The notes: generated from the sequence alone by a model not told the origin. Counted from the stretch's first letter, positions 6,950 through 16,059 are shown. The stretch is DNA of 64,000 nucleotides from Streptomyces sp. MH60 (GCF_002939385.1 NZ_MULI01000010.1:62001-126000), one strand, 5' to 3'. Made by a program: numbers and translations.

Positions 6950-9760
6950 ATGCCCCCCACCACCACCGCCTCCACGGGTCACCAGTCCGGCACGTCCCGG
7001 ACGTCCGGCAGGAAGAAGGGGCGCAAGGGCCGGCTGCTCGTCCTGGTGCTGGTCCTGGCCATCATCGGCGGCCTCGCCTACGGGGGGTACTGGTCGGTCA
7101 GCACCGTCCGCGCGTCCTTCCCGCAGACCAAGGGCTCGATCACGCTGGACGGCCTGTCGGGTCCGGTCGACGTCAAGCGCGACGGGTACGGCATCCCGCA
7201 GGTCTACGCCTCCACCGACGAGGACCTGTTCATGGCGCAGGGCTACGTCCAGGCGCAGGACCGGTTCTACGAGATGGACGTCCGCCGGCACATGACCGCG
7301 GGCCGCCTGTCGGAGATGTTCGGCAAGAGCCAGATCGACAACGACGAGTTCCTGCGCACCATGGGCTGGCACCGGGTGGCGAAGAAGGAGTACGACGAGA
7401 AGCTCTCGGACTCCACCAAGAAGTACCTCCAGGCGTACTCCAAGGGCGTCAACGCCTACCTGAAGGGCAAGGACGGCGCGGACATCTCCCTGGAGTACGC
7501 GGCCCTCGGGTTCACCAACGACTACAAGCCCCAGGAGTGGACCCCGGTCGACTCGGTGGCCTGGCTGAAGGCGATGGCCTGGGACCTGCGCGGCAACATG
7601 CAGGACGAGGTCGACCGCGCGCTGATGACCAGCCGCCTCGGCCCCAAGCAGATCGCCGACCTCTACCCGGCCTACCCGTACGACCGCAACAAGGCGATCG
7701 TCCAGGAGGGCCAGTACGACGACCTCACGCAGACCTTCGACGGCGGCGGCGCGTCGAGCGGCGGCGAGGGCGACGGCACCGGCACGGGCACCGGAACCGG
7801 TACGGGCACGGGTACAGGTACGGGAACCGGCTCCGGGTCCGGGTCCGGGTCCGGCAATGCTCTCCAGGGGCAACTGTCCGGGCTCCAGGACGTCCTGGAC
7901 GACGTCCCCACCGCCGTCGGTGTGAACGGCAACGGCATCGGCTCCAACTCGTGGGTCGTCTCCGGCAAGCACACCATCACCGGCAAGCCGCTGCTGGCCA
8001 ACGACCCGCACCTGTCGCCGTCCCTGCCCTCGGTCTGGTACCAGATGGGCCTGCACTGCCGCACCGTCTCCGACAAGTGCCGGTACGACGTGGCCGGCTA
8101 CACCTTCGCGGGCATGCCCGGCGTGGTCATCGGCCACAACCAGGAGATCGCCTGGGGCCTGACCAACTCCGGCGCCGACGTCACCGACCTCTACCTGGAG
8201 AAGATCACCGGCGAGGGCTACCAGTACGACGGCAAGGTGATCCCCTTCGAGACGCGCGAGGAGACCATCAAGGTCGCCGGCGGCGATCCCAAGAAGATCG
8301 TCGTGCGCGAGACCAACAACGGACCCCTGCTCTCCGACCGCGACGACGAACTGGTGAAGACCGGCAAGAAGGCCACCGTCGACAGCTCCGCCCCCGACCG
8401 CGGCGACGGCTACGGCGTCGCCCTGCGCTGGACGGCGCTGGAGGCGGGCACCAGCATGGACGCCGTCTTCGCGATCGACCGGGCCCAGAACTGGGACGAC
8501 TTCCGCGAGGCCGCCGCGCTGTTCGACGTGCCCTCGCAGAACCTGGTCTACGCCGACAGCGAGCACATCGGCTACACGCTGCCCGGCCGGATCCCGGTGC
8601 GCGCCGAGGGCCACGACGGCTCGGTCCCGGCGCCGGGCTGGAACTCCAAGTACCGCTGGACCGGCGAGTACATCGACCAGGACGAGCTGCCCTACGAGTA
8701 CGACCCGGAGCGCGGCTACATCGTGACCGCCAACCAGGCCGTCGTCGACGAGGACAAGTACCCGTACACGCTCACCACGGACTGGGGCTACGGCGCCCGC
8801 AGCCAGCGCATCACCTCCCTGATCGAGCAGAAGATCAAGGACGGCGGCAAGATCTCCACCGACGACATGCGCCAGATGCAGCTGGACAACAGCAGCGAGA
8901 TGGCCAAGCTGCTCGTGCCCCAGCTGCTGAAGATCGACATCGCCGACAAGGACGTCCGCGAGGCGCAGAAACTGCTGGAGGGCTGGGACTACACCCAGGA
9001 CGCCGACTCGGCCGCCGCCGCCTACTTCAACGCCGTCTGGCGCAACATCCTCAAGCTCGCCTTCGGCAACAAGCTGCCCAAGGAGCTGCGGGCCGAGGGC
9101 CAGTGCCTGTGGGTCGACCCGGTCAACACCACCGGCCCGGCGGACGAGACCAACAAGGTCCGCGAGTGCGGCCAGCGCGACGCCGGCCAGGCGCAGCCGG
9201 ACGGCGGCGACCGCTGGTTCGAGGTGGTCCGCACGCTGATGGAGAAGCCCAAGAGCGACTGGTGGACGACGCCCGCCTCGGGCACCCGCAAGGGCGCCGA
9301 CCACAACCGCGACGACCTGTTCAAGCGCGCCATGATCGACGCCCGCTGGGAGCTGACCGCCAAGCTCGGCAAGGACATCGACACCTGGAACTGGGGCCGG
9401 CTGCACCGCCTGTTCCTGAAGAACCAGACCCTGGGCACCGAGGGCCCCGGCTTCCTGAAGTACGCCCTCAACCGCGGCCCCTGGAAGCTCAGCGGCGGCG
9501 AGGCGGCGGTCAACGCCTCCGGCTGGAACGCGGCCGGCGGCTACGGGGTGATCTGGGTGCCGTCCATGCGGATGGTGGTCAACCTCGGCGACCTCGACAA
9601 GTCCCGCTGGATCAACCTCACCGGCGCCTCCGGACACGCCTACAGCGCCCACTACACCGACCAGACCGACAAGTGGGCGAACGGCGAACTGCTGCCGTGG
9701 TCCTTCTCGAGGAAGGCCGTCGACGAGAGCACGAGCGACACGCTGGTGCTCAAGCCGTAG
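6950..9760 (+). CDS. Penicillin acylase family amidase (Ntn hydrolase precursor)
   Basis: ATG at 6950, with AGGA just upstream, gives a 936-aa precursor. It has a basic N-terminus and one signal-anchor or signal segment at about residues 28-48, so the enzyme is probably exported or anchored. The family is made as one chain that cleaves itself into alpha and beta subunits; the new beta N-terminal Ser is the nucleophile. Here G-SNSW places that Ser at about residue 332 (codon 7943-7945). Just before it, residues about 275-303 form a Gly-Thr/Gly-Ser repeat inside the spacer. Members hydrolyse penicillins, acyl-homoserine lactones or related amides; the substrate here is unknown. It is monocistronic, with a strong terminator at 9781. 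Confidence 0.93.
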   Translation: MPPTTTASTGHQSGTSRTSGRKKGRKGRLLVLVLVLAIIGGLAYGGYWSVSTVRASFPQTKGSITLDGLSGPVDVKRDGYGIPQVYASTDEDLFMAQGYVQAQDRFYEMDVRRHMTAGRLSEMFGKSQIDNDEFLRTMGWHRVAKKEYDEKLSDSTKKYLQAYSKGVNAYLKGKDGADISLEYAALGFTNDYKPQEWTPVDSVAWLKAMAWDLRGNMQDEVDRALMTSRLGPKQIADLYPAYPYDRNKAIVQEGQYDDLTQTFDGGGASSGGEGDGTGTGTGTGTGTGTGTGTGSGSGSGSGNALQGQLSGLQDVLDDVPTAVGVNGNGIGSNSWVVSGKHTITGKPLLANDPHLSPSLPSVWYQMGLHCRTVSDKCRYDVAGYTFAGMPGVVIGHNQEIAWGLTNSGADVTDLYLEKITGEGYQYDGKVIPFETREETIKVAGGDPKKIVVRETNNGPLLSDRDDELVKTGKKATVDSSAPDRGDGYGVALRWTALEAGTSMDAVFAIDRAQNWDDFREAAALFDVPSQNLVYADSEHIGYTLPGRIPVRAEGHDGSVPAPGWNSKYRWTGEYIDQDELPYEYDPERGYIVTANQAVVDEDKYPYTLTTDWGYGARSQRITSLIEQKIKDGGKISTDDMRQMQLDNSSEMAKLLVPQLLKIDIADKDVREAQKLLEGWDYTQDADSAAAAYFNAVWRNILKLAFGNKLPKELRAEGQCLWVDPVNTTGPADETNKVRECGQRDAGQAQPDGGDRWFEVVRTLMEKPKSDWWTTPASGTRKGADHNRDDLFKRAMIDARWELTAKLGKDIDTWNWGRLHRLFLKNQTLGTEGPGFLKYALNRGPWKLSGGEAAVNASGWNAAGGYGVIWVPSMRMVVNLGDLDKSRWINLTGASGHAYSAHYTDQTDKWANGELLPWSFSRKAVDESTSDTLVLKP

Positions 9761-9780
9761 CCCCGCACCCGTCGCACGAG

Positions 9781-9810
9781 AACGGCCTCCACGCGCGCGT
9801 GGAGGCCGTT
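9781..9810. terminator. Bidirectional terminator hairpin
   Basis: A perfect 30-nt palindrome (13-bp arms AACGGCCTCCACG / CGTGGAGGCCGTT, CGCG loop) lies 20 bp after the amidase stop and just before the convergent folate cyclo-ligase stop at 9830. It is followed by TTTCCC on the plus strand. Confidence 0.88.
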
Positions 9811-9829
9811 TCCCGTCTCCGCCCGGCGG

Positions 9830-10444
9830 TCAGCGGAACCTGCGCACCCCCGACGGCGTCACCACCGCGTCCACCGGCCGGTCGTGCGGCTCCGCGGGGA
9901 CGTGCGCGACGACCTCCCGGTCGTACAGCAGCACCAGCAGCGCGGGGCGCGCGCCCGCCGCCTCCAGCCGCGCCAGCACCCGGTCGTACGAGCCGCCACC
10001 GCGCCCCAGGCGCAGGCCGCGGCCGTCCACCGCGACCCCGGGCAGCAGCACGACGTCCGCCCGCGTCACCGCGTCCGGCCCCAGACGCTCACCGGCGGGC
10101 TCGTACAGCTCCATCCGCCCGCCGTGCCGCACGCGCGCGAGGGAGTCCTCTCCGGTGTACTCGCCCCAGTCCAGGTCGTTGTCCGGCAGCAGCGCGGGCA
10201 GCAGGACGCGCACCCCCCGCGCGCGCAGCGCGTCCAGGAGCGCGAGGGTGCCCGGCTCGGCGCCCACGGAGACGTACGCCGCCACGGCGCGCGCCCCCGC
10301 CACCTCCGGCAGCCCGAGCGCCCGCCCGGCCAGCGCCTGGGCGGCTTCCCGCAGGTCGTCCGGCGTCAACCTGTTCCTCGCCGCGAGGAAACCCCGCCGC
10401 AACGTCCGCTTGTCAGGTTCGTCCACAGGGCCGAGATGAGACAT
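9830..10444 (-). CDS. 5-formyltetrahydrofolate cyclo-ligase
   Basis: This enzyme converts 5-formyl-THF to 5,10-methenyl-THF using ATP, recycling folate. The 204-aa product starts at ATG 10444 (MSHLGPVDEPDKRTLRRGFL) after a GGAG site. It carries the basic ATP-binding KRTLRRGFLAAR near the N-terminus and the C-terminal family signature LGRGGGSYDRVLARL. A longer frame from 10501 would run through the divergent promoter region and is less likely. The gene faces galU across a short region with a 16-bp palindrome. The function is well supported by family; I leave the symbol empty because naming varies. Confidence 0.9.
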   Translation of the reverse strand: MSHLGPVDEPDKRTLRRGFLAARNRLTPDDLREAAQALAGRALGLPEVAGARAVAAYVSVGAEPGTLALLDALRARGVRVLLPALLPDNDLDWGEYTGEDSLARVRHGGRMELYEPAGERLGPDAVTRADVVLLPGVAVDGRGLRLGRGGGSYDRVLARLEAAGARPALLVLLYDREVVAHVPAEPHDRPVDAVVTPSGVRRFR

Positions 10445-10468
10445 CGGTGACTCCCGTACCGCGCTAAT

Positions 10469-10484
10469 GCGCTCATATGAGCGC
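10469..10484. promoter_or_regulatory. 16-bp perfect palindrome, possible operator
   Basis: GCGCTCATATGAGCGC lies in the 93-bp gap between divergent folate cyclo-ligase and galU. A TATGAT that resembles a -10 element overlaps its right edge at 10486-10491. The symmetry suggests a dimeric regulator, but none is identified. Confidence 0.45.
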
Positions 10485-10537
10485 CTATGATCCCGAGTCA
10501 CAGATTCTCCCTATAGGCACCGGATATGGTGGCGCGC

Positions 10538-11440
10538 ATGACTCAGTCCCACCCCAGGATCAGCAAGGCTGTCATCCCAGCAGCCGGTCTCGGTACCCGG
10601 TTCCTGCCGGCCACCAAGGCCACTCCCAAGGAGATGCTGCCGGTCGTCGACAAGCCGGCGATCCAGTACGTGGTCGAAGAGGCCGTGGCCGCGGGCCTCG
10701 GCGACGTCCTCATGGTCACGGGCCGCAACAAGCGCCCCCTGGAAGACCACTTCGACCGCAACTACGAACTGGAGTCCGCCCTCCAGAAGAAGGGCGACGC
10801 GGGCCGCCTGGCCAAGGTCCAGGAGTCCAGCGACCTCGCGATGATGCACTACGTCCGCCAGGGCGACCCCAAGGGCCTCGGCCACGCCGTGCTGTGCGCT
10901 GCCCCGCACGTCGGCCACGAGCCCTTCGCGGTCCTGCTCGGCGACGACCTCATCGACCCGCGCGACCCGCTGCTCCAGCGCATGATCGACGTCCAGGAGC
11001 AGTACGGCGGCAGTGTGATCGCCCTCATGGAGGTCGCGCCGGAGCAGATCCACCTCTACGGCTGCGCGGCCGTGGAGAGCACCGAGGACAGCGACGTCGT
11101 CAAGGTCGGCGGACTGGTCGAGAAGCCGGACCCGGCCGACGCCCCGTCCAACTACGCCATCATCGGCCGTTATGTCCTCGACCCGCACATCTTCGACATA
11201 CTGCGCAAGACCGAGCCCGGCCGGGGCGGCGAGATCCAGCTGACCGACGCCCTCCAGCAGCTCGCTGAAGACGAGTCCGTGGGCGGCCCGGTGCACGGCG
11301 TCGTCTTCAAGGGCCGCCGCTATGACACCGGCGACCGCGGCGACTACCTGCGTGCCATTGTCAGACTCGCATGCGAACGTGAAGACCTGGGCCCGGACTT
11401 CCGGACCTGGCTTCGCAGTTACGTAGCCGAGGAGATGTAA
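10538..11440 (+). CDS. galU: UTP-glucose-1-phosphate uridylyltransferase
   Basis: GalU makes UDP-glucose from UTP and glucose-1-phosphate, feeding cell-wall glycans, trehalose and, through GalE, UDP-galactose. The 300-aa product has the nucleotidyltransferase loop (AAGLGTRFLPATKATPKEML), the DKPAIQYVVEEA continuation, the LLGDDLID metal-binding segment and GLVEKPDPADAPSNYAIIGRYV. Start is ATG 10538 (MTQSHP); an in-frame ATG at 10526 adds four residues, and neither has a strong ribosome site. The stop is five bases before the glp start, so galU probably heads the following molybdenum-cofactor/division run. Confidence 0.95.
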   Translation: MTQSHPRISKAVIPAAGLGTRFLPATKATPKEMLPVVDKPAIQYVVEEAVAAGLGDVLMVTGRNKRPLEDHFDRNYELESALQKKGDAGRLAKVQESSDLAMMHYVRQGDPKGLGHAVLCAAPHVGHEPFAVLLGDDLIDPRDPLLQRMIDVQEQYGGSVIALMEVAPEQIHLYGCAAVESTEDSDVVKVGGLVEKPDPADAPSNYAIIGRYVLDPHIFDILRKTEPGRGGEIQLTDALQQLAEDESVGGPVHGVVFKGRRYDTGDRGDYLRAIVRLACEREDLGPDFRTWLRSYVAEEM

Positions 11441-11445
11441 GGACG

Positions 11446-12795
11446 TTGAGCAGCAGCGCACACCGTGACACCGGTCACGACCACGCCGCCGCGGGCCCCG
11501 GCCCGGACCGGCTGTGGTCGGTGCAGGATCACCTGGACGACGTCCTCGCCACCGTCCGCCCCCTGGACCCGATCGAGCTGAACCTGCTCGACGCCCAGGG
11601 GTGCGTCCTGGTCGACGACATCACGGTGCCGCTGTCCCTGCCACCGTTCGACAACAGCTCCATGGACGGGTACGCGGTGCGGGTCACCGACGTCGCGGGC
11701 GCCAGCGAGGAGTTCCCCGCCGTCCTGGAGGTCGTCGGGGACGTCGCCGCCGGCCAGGCCGACCTGATCACGGTGGGCCCCGGCCAGGCCGCCCGCATCA
11801 TGACCGGCGCCCCGCTCCCGCCCGGCGCGGAGGCCGTCGTCCCCGTCGAATGGACCGACGGCGGACTCGGCGAAGGTCCCGTGGCGGGCATGCGCGCCCG
11901 CAGCCTCGCCCCGGAGGGCGCCGAGGGCCACGTCCACGTGTACCGGCCGGCCGAGGCACGCGCGCACGTCCGCGCGCAGGGCAGCGACGTGCGCTCCGGC
12001 GACCGCGCCCTGGCGGCCGGCACCGTCCTCGGCCCGCCGCAGATCGGCCTGCTCGCCGCGATCGGCCGGGGCACGGTACGGGTGCGCCCGCGCCCGCGCG
12101 TGGTGGTGCTCTCCACCGGCAGCGAACTCGTCCAGCCCGACGAGCAGCTGGCGTCCGGTCAGATCTACGACTCCAACAGCTTCGCCCTCACCGCGGCCGC
12201 CCGCGACGCCGGCGCCATCGCCTACCGGGTGGGCGCGGTCGCCGACGACGCCGAGACCCTGCGGTCCACCATCGAGGACCAACTGGTGCGCGCCGACCTG
12301 ATGGTCACCACCGGCGGCGTGAGCGTCGGGGCGTACGACGTGGTCAAGGAGGCGCTGGCACACGTCGGCGACGAGGACGAGCCCGGCGGTGGCGTGGACT
12401 TCCGCAAGCTCGCCATGCAGCCAGGCAAGCCCCAGGGCTTCGGTTCCATCGGTCCCGACCACACCCCGCTGCTCGCCCTGCCCGGCAACCCGGTGTCGTC
12501 GTACGTCTCCTTCGAGCTGTTCGTGCGTCCCGCGATCCGCACCCTCATGGGCCTGCCCGACGTCCACCGTCCGACGGTCACCGCGTCCCTGGCCGCCGAC
12601 AAGGCACTGACCTCGCCGAAGGGCCGCCGGCAGTTCCTGCGGGGCAGCCACGCCGACGGATCGGTCACCCCGGTCGGCGGCTCCGGCTCCCACCTCGTGG
12701 CCGCCCTCGCGCACGCGAACGCGCTGATCGTCGTCCCCGAGGACACCGAGTCCGTGGAGCCCGGCGCCGAGGTCGAGGTGGTCCTGCTCGGCTGA
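11446..12795 (+). CDS. glp: Gephyrin-like molybdotransferase Glp (MoeA family)
   Basis: MoeA-type enzymes insert molybdate into adenylylated molybdopterin. The 449-aa chain has the conserved opening [15 protein letters not shown], the MoeA domain I-II region, the Mo-binding [15 protein letters not shown] and the [16 protein letters not shown] segment, then the domain IV barrel. TTG at 11446 is chosen because AAGGA precedes it and it sits just after galU. Recent work on corynebacteria (Glp/GlpR) shows one gephyrin-like paralogue acting in cell division with a membrane receptor. The receptor homologue sepX lies four genes downstream, which favours Glp rather than a purely cofactor role. Both functions may coexist; this is inference from context. 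Confidence 0.9.
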   Translation: MSSSAHRDTGHDHAAAGPGPDRLWSVQDHLDDVLATVRPLDPIELNLLDAQGCVLVDDITVPLSLPPFDNSSMDGYAVRVTDVAGASEEFPAVLEVVGDVAAGQADLITVGPGQAARIMTGAPLPPGAEAVVPVEWTDGGLGEGPVAGMRARSLAPEGAEGHVHVYRPAEARAHVRAQGSDVRSGDRALAAGTVLGPPQIGLLAAIGRGTVRVRPRPRVVVLSTGSELVQPDEQLASGQIYDSNSFALTAAARDAGAIAYRVGAVADDAETLRSTIEDQLVRADLMVTTGGVSVGAYDVVKEALAHVGDEDEPGGGVDFRKLAMQPGKPQGFGSIGPDHTPLLALPGNPVSSYVSFELFVRPAIRTLMGLPDVHRPTVTASLAADKALTSPKGRRQFLRGSHADGSVTPVGGSGSHLVAALAHANALIVVPEDTESVEPGAEVEVVLLG

Positions 12796-12881
12796 GCGGA
12801 GCCCGATGGCGGTACCGTGTCGCGCACAGCAGGCCCACGCGCCGCACCGCGCCGGGCCAGGACCGGGAGCGCCACACGAGC

Positions 12882-13394
12882 ATGAGTACGCAGGACCGAC
12901 CGCCGAGGAGCGGACAGGACCCGCAAGGCCGGCTGACACACATCGACGAGGCGGGCGCCGCCCGGATGGTCGACGTGTCCGGCAAGGACGTGACCGCACG
13001 CACCGCCCGCGCCACCGGACGCGTCCTCGTCGCGCCCCGCGTGGTCGAGCTGCTGCGCGGCGAGGGCGTGCCGAAGGGCGACGCCCTGGCCACCGCCAGG
13101 ATCGCGGGCATCATGGGCGCCAAGCGCACCCCCGACCTGATCCCCTTGTGCCACCCGTTGTCGGTGTCCGGTGTGAAACTGGACCTGTCGGTCGCGGACG
13201 ACGCCGTGGAGATCACCGCCACGGTCAGGACGACGGATCGCACGGGCGTCGAGATGGAGGCGCTCACCGCGGTCTCCGTCGCCGCGCTCACCGTGGTCGA
13301 CATGGTCAAGGCCGTCGACAAGGGAGCGGTGATCACGGACGTGCGGGTGGAGCAGAAGACGGGCGGCAAGTCCGGCGACTGGACCAGGTCATGA
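12882..13394 (+). CDS. moaC: Cyclic pyranopterin monophosphate synthase MoaC
   Basis: MoaC closes the pyranopterin ring to give cPMP in molybdenum-cofactor synthesis, together with MoaA, which is not in this window. The 170-aa product holds [18 protein letters not shown], the active-site [16 protein letters not shown] and [20 protein letters not shown] with the catalytic Lys region. ATG at 12882 is the start; a GGGAG lies 13 bases upstream, so translation may be modest. An 86-bp gap separates it from glp. Its stop overlaps the start of mogA in an ATGA, implying coupled translation. Confidence 0.95.
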   Translation: MSTQDRPPRSGQDPQGRLTHIDEAGAARMVDVSGKDVTARTARATGRVLVAPRVVELLRGEGVPKGDALATARIAGIMGAKRTPDLIPLCHPLSVSGVKLDLSVADDAVEITATVRTTDRTGVEMEALTAVSVAALTVVDMVKAVDKGAVITDVRVEQKTGGKSGDWTRS

Positions 13395-13930
13395 CGCTGG
13401 ACGACGGCGCGGGAGGGGCCCTCCTCGGGCCGTACGCCGCCCTGGTCGTCACGGCGTCCAACCGGGCCGCCGCCGGTGTCTACGAGGACAGGGGCGGGCC
13501 GCTGATCGCCGAGGGGCTGCGCCGCTTCGGCTTCGACGTCGACGGACCCCGGGTCGTCCCCGACGGCGACCCCGTGGAGGCCGCCCTCCGCGCGGGCGCC
13601 GAAGCGGGCTACGACGTGATCGTCACCACCGGCGGCACCGGCGTCTCGCCCACCGACCGCACCCCCGAGGCCACCCGGGCGGTGATCGACTACGAGGTGC
13701 CGGGCATCGCGGAGGCGATCCGGGCGTACGGCCGGGACAAGGTGCCGACCGCGGCGCTGTCCAGGGGCCTGGCCGGAGTGGCGGACGGGACGCTGATCGT
13801 CAACCTGCCGGGCTCCTCCGGCGGAGTGAAGGACGGCCTCGCCGTGCTGGAGCCGCTGCTGAAGCACGCCGTGGACCAGCTCCGCGGCGGCGACCACCCG
13901 AGACCCGCCAGCGGTGGGGGTGCGAGCTGA
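13391..13930 (+). CDS. mogA: Molybdenum cofactor biosynthesis protein MogA/MoaB
   Basis: MogA-type proteins adenylylate molybdopterin before molybdate insertion by MoeA. The 179-aa product has the family signature [19 protein letters not shown] and the MPT-binding [12 protein letters not shown] loop. The ATG at 13391 overlaps the moaC stop by four bases, and its TGA at 13928 overlaps a CTG proposed as the next gene's start. MoaB and MogA paralogues are hard to separate by sequence reading alone, so the symbol could be moaB. Confidence 0.9.
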   Translation: MTLDDGAGGALLGPYAALVVTASNRAAAGVYEDRGGPLIAEGLRRFGFDVDGPRVVPDGDPVEAALRAGAEAGYDVIVTTGGTGVSPTDRTPEATRAVIDYEVPGIAEAIRAYGRDKVPTAALSRGLAGVADGTLIVNLPGSSGGVKDGLAVLEPLLKHAVDQLRGGDHPRPASGGGAS

Positions 13931-14607
13931 ACAGCCCCTCCTGGCCCGCCGAGCTGAGGGACGGCGACATCGTCCTGAGGCCGATAAGGCTGCGCGACCA
14001 GCGGAGCTGGCGCGAGGTCAACCGGCGCAACCGGGACTGGCTGCGCCCGTGGGAGGCCACCATCCCACCGCCCGGCCCCGGCGGCCCCATCGCGCACCGG
14101 CCCACCTACCGGCAGATGGTGCGGCATCTGAGGTCCGAGGCCCACGCGGGCCGGATGCTGCCCTTCGTCATCGAGTACCAGGGGCGGCTGGTCGGCCAGT
14201 TGACGGTGGCCGGCATCACCTGGGGCTCGATGTGCTCCGGACACGTCGGCTACTGGGTGGACGAGGCGGTGGCCGGCCGCGGGGTGATGCCCACGGCCGT
14301 GGCGATGGCCGTGGACCACTGTTTCCGCACCGTCGGACTGCATCGCGTCGAGGTGTGTATTCGCCCCGAGAACGCGCCCAGCCGCCGGGTCGTGGAGAAA
14401 CTCGGATTCCGCGAGGAGGGTCTCAGGCCGCGATATCTGCACATCGACGGAGCCTGGCGGGACCACCTCGTCTTCGCGCTCACCGCGGAAGAGGTTCCGG
14501 AAGGCATGCTGCGGCGATGGCACCGGTCACGGCACCGCAGTGCGCCGAACGCCGGGAACAGCGGCACGACCGGCGGCACCGGCAGCACCGGCAGTCCCGG
14601 GAATTGA
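13927..14607 (+). CDS. RimJ-like GNAT N-acetyltransferase
   Basis: The frame from 13927 encodes about 226 aa. The GNAT fold is clear: DIVLRPIRLRDQRSWREVN at the N-terminus, VGQLTVAGITWGSMCSGHVG, GYWVDEAVAGRGVMPTAVAM (acetyl-CoA loop), and RVEVCIRPENAPSRRVVEKL. This is the RimJ/RimL subgroup, which acetylates protein N-termini or amines. The first internal ATG (14116) would remove beta-1 and alpha-1 of the fold. CTG at 13927, overlapping the mogA stop as CTGA with GGGGG upstream, is therefore the better start. The C-terminal 20 residues are Gly/Ser/Thr-rich. The substrate is unknown. Confidence 0.85.
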   Translation: MNSPSWPAELRDGDIVLRPIRLRDQRSWREVNRRNRDWLRPWEATIPPPGPGGPIAHRPTYRQMVRHLRSEAHAGRMLPFVIEYQGRLVGQLTVAGITWGSMCSGHVGYWVDEAVAGRGVMPTAVAMAVDHCFRTVGLHRVEVCIRPENAPSRRVVEKLGFREEGLRPRYLHIDGAWRDHLVFALTAEEVPEGMLRRWHRSRHRSAPNAGNSGTTGGTGSTGSPGN

Positions 14608-14780
14608 ATAAACGTTCGAAATTGAGCGGGTCGCGACCATCCGGAAGCGGATAATTTCGCGGTCCTGGTGGTCGGCTGATCGGATCAGTCACAAGAAAAG
14701 TTCGAAATATCAGCCAGATCGTGCGACACACCGGCTCAATTGGCGGATGGCCTCACGCAAACCCCTCTACCGTGTGAGGC
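14608..14780. promoter_or_regulatory. Upstream region of sepX with repeats
   Basis: This gap is A/T-richer than its surroundings. It holds two copies of GTTCGAAAT (14614-14622 and 14700-14708) and a perfect CTGATC-G-GATCAG inverted repeat at 14676-14688. It probably contains the sepX promoter. I cannot name the regulator; the half-sites do not make a complete actinobacterial LexA box. Confidence 0.4.
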
Positions 14781-16046
14781 GTGAGCAGCAGCGGCCTCAT
14801 CTACGCAGTCATCGTCGGGGCCTGGGCCGCCTACTTGGTGCCGATGTGGCTCCGTAGGCAGGACGAGCTGAACGAGGCCCGTCCGACGGAACGCTTCAGC
14901 ACCGCCATCCGGCTCCTGTCCGGACGGGCGGGCATGGAGCGCCGGTACGCCAAGGACCTGCGGTCGCGCTCCGCCGACGAGGCGGGGCCCGACGCCGACG
15001 CCCCGGACGCCGTCACCGACTCGGTGGACGTCCGGGCCTTCGCCGTGTCCAGGACCCGACGCCACACCCGGCCCGCCCCACTGCGGCAGGCGGCGGAGCG
15101 GCCCGAAACGGCGCGCCCGCAGACCGGCGGACCCGAGCGCGGCCCGAGACCCGGACCGTCCCCGGAACCCGGCGACTCGGCCGGCACCGGCGCGGCACCG
15201 GCGCGGGCACGGGTGCCGCAGGCCCGGCGCGCACCCCTCTCACCGGCGGCCGCGGCACGGGCCCGGCGCAGCAAGGCGCTCGCACGCCGTCGGCGTACGA
15301 CGGTGATGCTCTTCCTCGCCTTCACGCTCGGCGCGGTCGTCGCGGCGGTCGGCGGGCTCGCGTTCCTGTGGGCACCAGGAGTGCCCGCGGTGCTGCTCAG
15401 TGCCTACATTGCCCATCTGCGCGCACAGGAGCGCCGCCGCTTCGCCTTCCAGATGGACCGCCGCCAGGCCGAGATCGCCGCACAGCGACTGCGTGACCGC
15501 GACCCCCGCCCGCGTCGGCGCGGGCCCGCCCCCGCCGCCCCCGGCACCCTCGGCGACTTCGACGCCGAAGAGCCGGACGAGGGGCCCGAGGCGGAGCCCG
15601 GCGCCGGGATGTCGGCGCTCGCCGCGGACCGGCGGGCGCTGGTCGAGCAGACCGACCACGCCGAGTGGGTCGACCAGCAGCGCGAACGCCGCGGGCGCCC
15701 GCAGGGCGACAGCTGGGACCCGGTCCCGGTGCCCCTGCCCACCTACGTCACCGCCCCGGTCGCCCCCCGCGCCACGCCCGACGTGGACCTCGCGGCGCCG
15801 GACGCGTGGAGCTCGGCCCGCTCCAGCGCCGTCGCCCCCGACCAGGAGGACGCCGCCCCCGCCGCCCGGGCCGCCGACCCGGACCGGGAGCGTCCGGCGG
15901 CCGCACCGGCCGAGGAACGGGCGGAGACGCCGGGTCGCAGCGACGCCCGCCGCGCCGCGTCGGCCCGCCGGGCCAGGGAGCGGGGCCGCACGCCGCTCTT
16001 CGACCAGTACGAGGACGGCGACCGTCCCCGGGCGGCCAACGAGTAG
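14781..16046 (+). CDS. sepX: Divisome membrane protein SepX/GlpR
   Basis: SepX is a conserved actinobacterial membrane protein reported to be needed for hyphal septation in Streptomyces, and is homologous to GlpR, the membrane receptor of Glp. The 421-aa product starts at GTG 14781 (MSSSGLIYAVIVGAWAAYLV), giving an N-terminal transmembrane helix. RRQDELNEARPTERFSTAIR follows, then a long Pro/Arg-rich cytoplasmic linker. A pair of hydrophobic segments lies at about 172-210 (MLFLAFTLGAVVAAVGGLAF and VPAVLLSAYIAHL), then a long charged tail rich in Arg, Ala and Pro. The order glp-moaC-mogA-GNAT-sepX links the partner genes physically. Confidence 0.85.
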   Translation: MSSSGLIYAVIVGAWAAYLVPMWLRRQDELNEARPTERFSTAIRLLSGRAGMERRYAKDLRSRSADEAGPDADAPDAVTDSVDVRAFAVSRTRRHTRPAPLRQAAERPETARPQTGGPERGPRPGPSPEPGDSAGTGAAPARARVPQARRAPLSPAAAARARRSKALARRRRTTVMLFLAFTLGAVVAAVGGLAFLWAPGVPAVLLSAYIAHLRAQERRRFAFQMDRRQAEIAAQRLRDRDPRPRRRGPAPAAPGTLGDFDAEEPDEGPEAEPGAGMSALAADRRALVEQTDHAEWVDQQRERRGRPQGDSWDPVPVPLPTYVTAPVAPRATPDVDLAAPDAWSSARSSAVAPDQEDAAPAARAADPDRERPAAAPAEERAETPGRSDARRAASARRARERGRTPLFDQYEDGDRPRAANE

Positions 16047-16059
16047 CCGGAAGGGATTT

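Noticed and set aside
6857..9652. Reverse frame of 931 codons opposite the amidase
   Set aside because: Antisense artefact of GC-rich codons; the forward frame has the complete penicillin-acylase motifs.
14614..14708. GTTCGAAAT copies considered as LexA/SOS boxes
   Set aside because: Neither copy forms the full palindromic actinobacterial box.
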